Shown: positions 15,226 to 18,944 of the stretch, piece after piece
How positions within the stretch are numbered: the first letter of the stretch is position 1
Layout: the number at the start of each line of letters is the position of its first letter
From: Herminiimonas sp.
GTDB lineage: Bacteria; Pseudomonadota; Gammaproteobacteria; Burkholderiales; Burkholderiaceae
Direction: 5' to 3'
DNA: 18,944 nucleotides
Assembly (NCBI GenBank): GCA_014377155.1
Contig: JACMQD010000297.1
Coordinates: forward strand, 1 to 18,944
The notes under the pieces: model-generated
Told to the model about the DNA's origin: nothing
The model's database searches: none
What the model saw: the letters and a program-made list of their open reading frames with translations, nothing else
Made by a program: the position numbers and the translations under genes

Positions 15226-16599
15226 CTATGCGGCATCTGTCGCGCCATGGTAAATCGTCTTGATATTGACGAATTCCTGGATGCCGAACCACGAAAGCTC
15301 GCGCCCGTATCCGGAATGCTTCACGCCGCCAAACGGCAGGCGCGGATCGGACTTAACCAGGGCATTGACGAACACACTGCCGGCATCGATCTGGCGTGCG
15401 ATGCGATCGGCCTTTGCTTTGTCGCGGGTGAAGAGGGCGGCACCAAGGCCGAAAGCTGAGTTGTTCGCCAGGGCGATGGCATCTGCTTCATCGCGTGCGC
15501 CGATGATCGCCGCCACCGGCCCGAAAATCTCGTCGTCGAACGCAATTATGCCGGGTCGCACATCGGCCAGTACCGTGGGGGGGTAATAGGCGCCCGCCTG
15601 CTTCGGTATGTCGCCACCAGTCAGCAGCCTGGCACCTTGCGCGACGCTCTTGCACACCTGTTCGTGGACCTGGTCGCGCAGGTCGATGCGGGCCATCGGG
15701 CCGATGTCCGAGTTCGCATCGGTCGGATCGCCGAAACGGATCTTCTGAAATTGCTCGACATAGCGCCGGGTGAATTCCTCCCGCAAAGGCTCGACGACAA
15801 TGAAGCGCTTGGCCGCGATGCAGCTCTGGCCGCCGTTGACCAGCCGGCTTTTGACGCAGGTCGTGACGGCGAGGTCGAGGTCCGCGTCTTCCAGCACCAC
15901 ATAGGCATCGCTGCCACCGAGCTCAAGCACTGTCTTTTTCAGTTCCGAACCGGCGATCGAAGCGACCGACTTGCCGGCCGGCGTGCTGCCGGTCAAGGTC
16001 ACTGCCCGCACCAGCGGGTGGCGGATGATCGGCTCGACCCGCTTGCCCTCGACCAGCAGCGTGGTGAAGACGTTCGGTGGAAAGCCGGCTTCCTCGAACA
16101 CGGCTTGGACGGCCAGCGCACAACCGCTCGCATTCGAAGCGTGTTTCAACAGTCCGACATTGCCCGCCATGAGAGATGGTGCGGCAAAGCGAATGACCTG
16201 CCAGAACGGGAAATTCCACGGCATTACCGCCAGGATCACGCCCAGCGGATCGCAGGCGATATAGCTTCGCGCCGCGTCGGTGACGACTGTTCTGTCAGCG
16301 AGGAACTTTTCGGCATTGTCGGCATAAAAATCGCAGCAGTCCGCGCACTTGTTTATTTCAGCCACTCCGTCTTTCAAGATCTTCCCCATCTCGTTGGCCA
16401 TCAAGGCAGCGAATTCAGGTGCGCGCCGACGCAACACGCGGCCGGCGGCATGCATCAGGGCGGCGCGCTCGGCAAAGCGCGTGGTGCGCCAATGCTGGAA
16501 TGCCTTGTCGGCAGCAGTAATCATGCGATCGACGGTGGCATCGTCATGTTCGTCGTAGGTGGCGATTTCCAGGAGGGTATGTGGGTTAACGCTGTGCAT
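15226..16599 (-). CDS. sad: NAD(P)+-dependent succinate-semialdehyde dehydrogenase (Sad/YneI type)
   Basis: This 457-residue aldehyde dehydrogenase is strikingly like E. coli Sad (YneI, 462), which oxidises succinate semialdehyde to succinate in GABA and related amine breakdown. Landmarks: [22 protein letters not shown] with the oxyanion-hole Asn129, [40 protein letters not shown] with catalytic Glu226, [14 protein letters not shown] with nucleophile Cys260, and [14 protein letters not shown] near the C-terminus. The [14 protein letters not shown] start is the shortened NPATGE motif of the family, so the N-terminus is complete. AAGGA lies about 6 nt before the ATG. It is transcribed alone, convergent with nhaA and divergent from the RibD-C-type gene. 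No transaminase neighbour supports a GABA role, so other semialdehydes are possible. Confidence 0.92.
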   Translation of the reverse strand: MHSVNPHTLLEIATYDEHDDATVDRMITAADKAFQHWRTTRFAERAALMHAAGRVLRRRAPEFAALMANEMGKILKDGVAEINKCADCCDFYADNAEKFLADRTVVTDAARSYIACDPLGVILAVMPWNFPFWQVIRFAAPSLMAGNVGLLKHASNASGCALAVQAVFEEAGFPPNVFTTLLVEGKRVEPIIRHPLVRAVTLTGSTPAGKSVASIAGSELKKTVLELGGSDAYVVLEDADLDLAVTTCVKSRLVNGGQSCIAAKRFIVVEPLREEFTRRYVEQFQKIRFGDPTDANSDIGPMARIDLRDQVHEQVCKSVAQGARLLTGGDIPKQAGAYYPPTVLADVRPGIIAFDDEIFGPVAAIIGARDEADAIALANNSAFGLGAALFTRDKAKADRIARQIDAGSVFVNALVKSDPRLPFGGVKHSGYGRELSWFGIQEFVNIKTIYHGATDAA

Positions 16600-16883
16600 G
16601 GAAGTCCTTGAAGATTGCGCCGCGATGACCAGAACGGCATCCGGATCGGCGAGGAAGATTTAATGCCATTTTATGATTAAAATGATAATGCTGTTTCACG
16701 ACGGCTGGCGCCTAAACTGGTCGGTTCGCCGACGAGCAGGTGTTCTCTCGGACCACTGGTTCGACCGCAGGGACTGCATTCGGTGCATTGCCTGCTCGAG
16801 GCGAGTACGCGCGAGAACCATGCAGCCAGTCGAACATTCACACCGTGAGCCTTCGTCCGAGGGCCACACATCCAGGAGAACCA

Positions 16884-17576
16884 GTGAAGCCTTACGTGAT
16901 ATGTCACATGATGTCGTCTCTGGACGGCCGCGCGCTTACCGATGGCTGGGACCGCACCTTCAAGAATAACGCCGGCGACCTGTATGAAAAGCTCGCCGAG
17001 CAGTTCAAATTCGACGCTTGGATCTGCGGCCGCGTGACGATGCAGGAAATTGCGCACGGGGACGAATATCCGAAGGGGCTGGCCAAGGCGCCGGTGCCAC
17101 GGGTTCCGCATTTCGCGGACCGCAATGCCAAGACTTATGCAGTAGCAATCGACCAGGACGGCAAGGTTGCGTGGAAAACCAACCAGGCGCTCGGCGCGCA
17201 CGTGGTGGCCGTCGTCGCCGAAAGCGTGGCGGATGACTACCTCGCGTACCTGCAGTCGATCGGCGCGTCTTATGTTTTCGGCGGCAAGACTGAGATCGAC
17301 CTGGCACGTGTCGTTGCCATTCTTGGCGACGAATTGGGCGCGAAACGGTTGGTCGTGGAAGGCGGCCCGCATGTTAGTGGCTCGTTCGTCGCCGCCGGGC
17401 TGGTGGACGAGGTGAGCGTATTGATCCTGCCGTTGATCGACGGGCGCGGCGCCCATCCGGCGTCGTTCGAGGTGGCCGCCGACTCCTGGAAGCAGCCTGC
17501 TTATCTCGCGCTGGCGTCGGCCGAGGTGCAGGACGGTGGGGGCGTGTGGCTGCGGTATAAAAAAAGCGGGAGTTGA
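16884..17576 (+). CDS. RibD C-terminal/dihydrofolate-reductase-like reductase
   Basis: This 230-residue protein belongs to the RibD-C/DHFR-like superfamily, whose enzymes use NADPH to reduce pyrimidine or pterin-like substrates. Landmarks: VKPYVICHMMSSLDGRAL (1-18; MSSLDGR is the substrate-loop motif), WICGRVTMQE (46-55), and LVVEGGPHVSGSFVAAGLVDEVSVLILP with Glu159-Gly160-Gly161 in the nucleotide-binding turn. It lacks the N-terminal deaminase of bifunctional RibD, so it is a stand-alone homologue of unknown substrate rather than the riboflavin enzyme. The start is GTG at 16884, supported by AGGAGA 6-7 nt upstream; the frame is open further upstream to 16740 but with unlike composition and no signal. 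Its end coincides with a terminator-like hairpin for the opposite strand. Confidence 0.88.
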   Translation: MKPYVICHMMSSLDGRALTDGWDRTFKNNAGDLYEKLAEQFKFDAWICGRVTMQEIAHGDEYPKGLAKAPVPRVPHFADRNAKTYAVAIDQDGKVAWKTNQALGAHVVAVVAESVADDYLAYLQSIGASYVFGGKTEIDLARVVAILGDELGAKRLVVEGGPHVSGSFVAAGLVDEVSVLILPLIDGRGAHPASFEVAADSWKQPAYLALASAEVQDGGGVWLRYKKSGS

Positions 17577-17583
17577 TCCCGGC
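17559..17583 (-). terminator. Rho-independent terminator on the minus strand
   Basis: Read on the minus strand: GCCGGGA, loop TCAAC, TCCCGC, then seven Ts (17565-17559). The stem has 6 bp with one bulged C. It overlaps the stop of the plus-strand reductase gene and would stop leftward transcription from the IS1182 remnant before it runs antisense into that gene. Confidence 0.45.
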
Positions 17584-17911
17584 ATTGCATAGCTCGTCCG
17601 ATGCCACGCCACGGTCGAACCGTCCTGGCCGCGCTATTTTGCCGGCGCGTGCCGGTATTGAATCTGCAATCTGCTGATGATCTGGGCTCCTGAATTTTGA
17701 CCTTCGAAAAATTTGAGAGTGCTAAGCTCGCCGGACGCAGTCACGCATTTTTGCGAGTCACGGACTGCTGCCGGAGCGCGCGAAGCATCGGCTGGCACTT
17801 TACTCCGAAATTTCGGTGAGGACGCGTCTGTGCTTCATCTTCACTGGTCTGCAATCGGCCCTGTGTAAAAACGCAATCCTGTTTGGGCATTGGGGCACTA
17901 AGGGCTCCATG
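17577..17911. other. Intergenic region between the reductase and the IS remnant
   Basis: 335 bp without a gene. It contains a diverged copy (17686-17756) of a stretch found at 3684-3760, a perfect 12-bp palindrome CCGAAATTTCGG (17805-17816), and GGCCCTGTGTAAAAACGC (17857-17874), which looks like the terminal repeat of an IS1182-type element and probably marks the left boundary of the remnant. Confidence 0.45.
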
Positions 17912-18640
17912 CTATGTTTGAAGGGCTAGAAAGCGTTGTGTTGCGCCGTGTCGTTTGACGGCACTTTTGTTCCGGAATGCGGCGGCGATCGCCAGAAGTG
18001 CCGCTTTTAAGCCTTGCAACCTGATAAAAGCCTTGATGGCCTTCATCATATCTGCAATGGCGAGGACAGCGATCAGTCGCTTGAGGTGATAGGCGAGCAC
18101 ATCCAGGCTCATCTCGGTCTTCACGCGCTCCAACCCTTCGCACAGGAAATGCGTCGCCCCCATCCAGGCTTTGACGGTGCCGTATGGGTGTTCAAACGTG
18201 CAACGTCGAATTAGCATGGCGTCCGGCATTTCTTCGAGACGCGCCTGCACCTTCTCAAGGACGTCCTGATGTTCCCAGCGGGTCACGCGCCGTTGCAGAC
18301 TTGGCGTGCACTTTTCTTTAAGCGGGCACGCCTTGCAGTTCGAGCTCCAATACCGATGATTCGTCATCCCCTTCTCCACGGTCGCAAAGCGCCAGATGAG
18401 GGATTGTCCTGCTGGGCACCGATATACATTGTTCTGTGGATCGTAGACAAAGTCGGCCTTGTCGAATCGCCCGTCAGCTTTAGCGTTTGAGGTTTTCGTT
18501 GGAGGCACCAAGGTGGAGATGCCGGCATCATGACACGCCAGTATTTCCTTGCCATTGAAATAGCCACAGTCTGCAAGCGCAGTGAGCTGCGTCGTGCCGA
18601 TTGCGGTAGTTGTCAACGTAGTTGGTAAGATTTTCAGGCA
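17912..18640 (-). pseudogene. IS1182-family transposase, C-terminal remnant
   Basis: The C-terminal ~240 codons of an IS1182-type DDE transposase (full length about 450-550) are readable: LTALADCGYFNGKEILACHDAGI with the second catalytic Asp, the cysteine motif CPAGQSLIWRF...SNCKACPLKEKCTPS typical of the family, and FEHPYGTVKAWMGATHFLCEGLERVKTEMSL with the catalytic Glu. The N-terminal half, with the first Asp, is missing. The frame is joined in phase, without a stop, to an IS3-family fragment at about 18600-18650, so the apparent 288-codon frame starting at 18778 is a chimera. It cannot be functional. Confidence 0.8.
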
Positions 18641-18944
18641 AGCCGCAATAAGCTCTTGCCGTGTTTCAATCGGCAGCACCCGATCCGGATTGGGTTGCAC
18701 TTGATCGATCCAAGACCAGTTGCGTGTCGCACCGCTCCAGCGTTCAGGATGCGCCAGTCGCGCGGTCTGATAGACCATGTGCCGGCGCTGCAGTAGATTG
18801 ATCTCGTCCCTGGTGCCGCTGCGCTGGCGTGACGAAACGAATGCCGCTGTGCCGATGCTCGTTGCTGTACCAGTCGATGAAACGCGCTACCCATTGCCGT
18901 GCCAGGACGATCGTGGCAAATCCTTTGCGGGGCCATTTTGGCCA
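18641..18944 (-). pseudogene. IS3-family transposase (OrfB) C-terminal remnant, frameshifted
   Basis: From the right edge the minus strand encodes WPRKGFATIVLARQWVARF, then IDWYSNEHRHSGIRFVTPAQRH, the classic C-terminal block of IS3-group OrfB integrases, including the catalytic-Glu region FxxWYNxxRxHSGI. A frame change near 18808-18815 follows; the other frame continues with DEINLLQRRHMVYQTARLAHPERW and SGATRNWSWIDQVQPNPDR, the usual OrfB end. It then fuses to the IS1182 fragment. The gene is truncated at the window edge, frameshifted and 3'-fused, so it is a pseudogene. Confidence 0.8.

Noticed and set aside
15637..16611. 324-codon open frame on the plus strand
   Set aside because: It is antisense to the Sad-type aldehyde dehydrogenase, whose motifs are complete; it is a composition shadow.
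16677..17612. 311-codon open frame on the minus strand
   Set aside because: It is antisense to the RibD-C/DHFR-like gene, with low-complexity Arg/His-rich translation and no recognisable motif.

Overview
The window looks like an IS-rich, accessory-type segment of a proteobacterial chromosome. This placement is an inference from the moderately high GC, YahK/Sad/AcnA/NhaA-type protein sequences, ChpB-like MazF and IS content; a beta- or gammaproteobacterium fits best. Intact genes alternate with insertion-sequence remnants and broken genes. Nearly every stretch of about 3 kb holds at least one decayed gene or IS fragment.

Left part (1-4950): a heme-binding H-NOX gas sensor runs off the left edge on the minus strand, with its heme-ligand His at the canonical position 102. 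A 5'-damaged transposase of the DUF6399 type follows. Next comes a minus-strand pair of fasciclin-domain genes, one with a signal peptide and one without, trailed by a frameshifted DUF1295 remnant. A 0.7 kb intergenic region with several inverted repeats leads into a zinc alcohol dehydrogenase of the YahK type.

Middle part (4951-11657): an IS6-family element abuts an inverted 148-bp end fragment of a sister copy, forming a 112-bp near-perfect palindrome. The element ends 66 bp before aconitase acnA and could donate a -35 box to it. After acnA come a truncated TOPRIM-like (JetD/DUF7281-like) fragment with an overlapping 55-codon ORF, and a complete mazEF/chpSB-type toxin-antitoxin pair with a clear sigma-70 promoter. 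A metallophosphoesterase pseudogene follows, broken exactly in two of its metal-binding motifs.

Right part (11658-18944): the most interesting module is a photoactive yellow protein (PYP, 13065-13457) preceded by its probable p-coumarate-activating ligase. The ligase carries an N-terminal acyl-carrier-protein-like domain with a DSL serine. All key PYP residues are present (E46, T50, R52, C69, M100 in standard numbering), but Tyr42 is naturally Phe, which predicts altered colour. NhaA, a Na+/H+ antiporter, follows on the same strand behind a structured leader with a two-stem fold and a hairpin covering the ribosome binding site; this is a candidate cation riboswitch. Then come a Sad-type succinate-semialdehyde dehydrogenase (minus), a RibD-C/DHFR-like reductase (plus), and an IS3/IS1182 chimeric transposase remnant that runs to the right edge.

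The PYP + ACP-fused ligase pair, with the nhaA leader next to it, is the best candidate for something under-described here. No tyrosine ammonia-lyase is in the window, so p-coumarate must come from elsewhere in the genome or from the environment.
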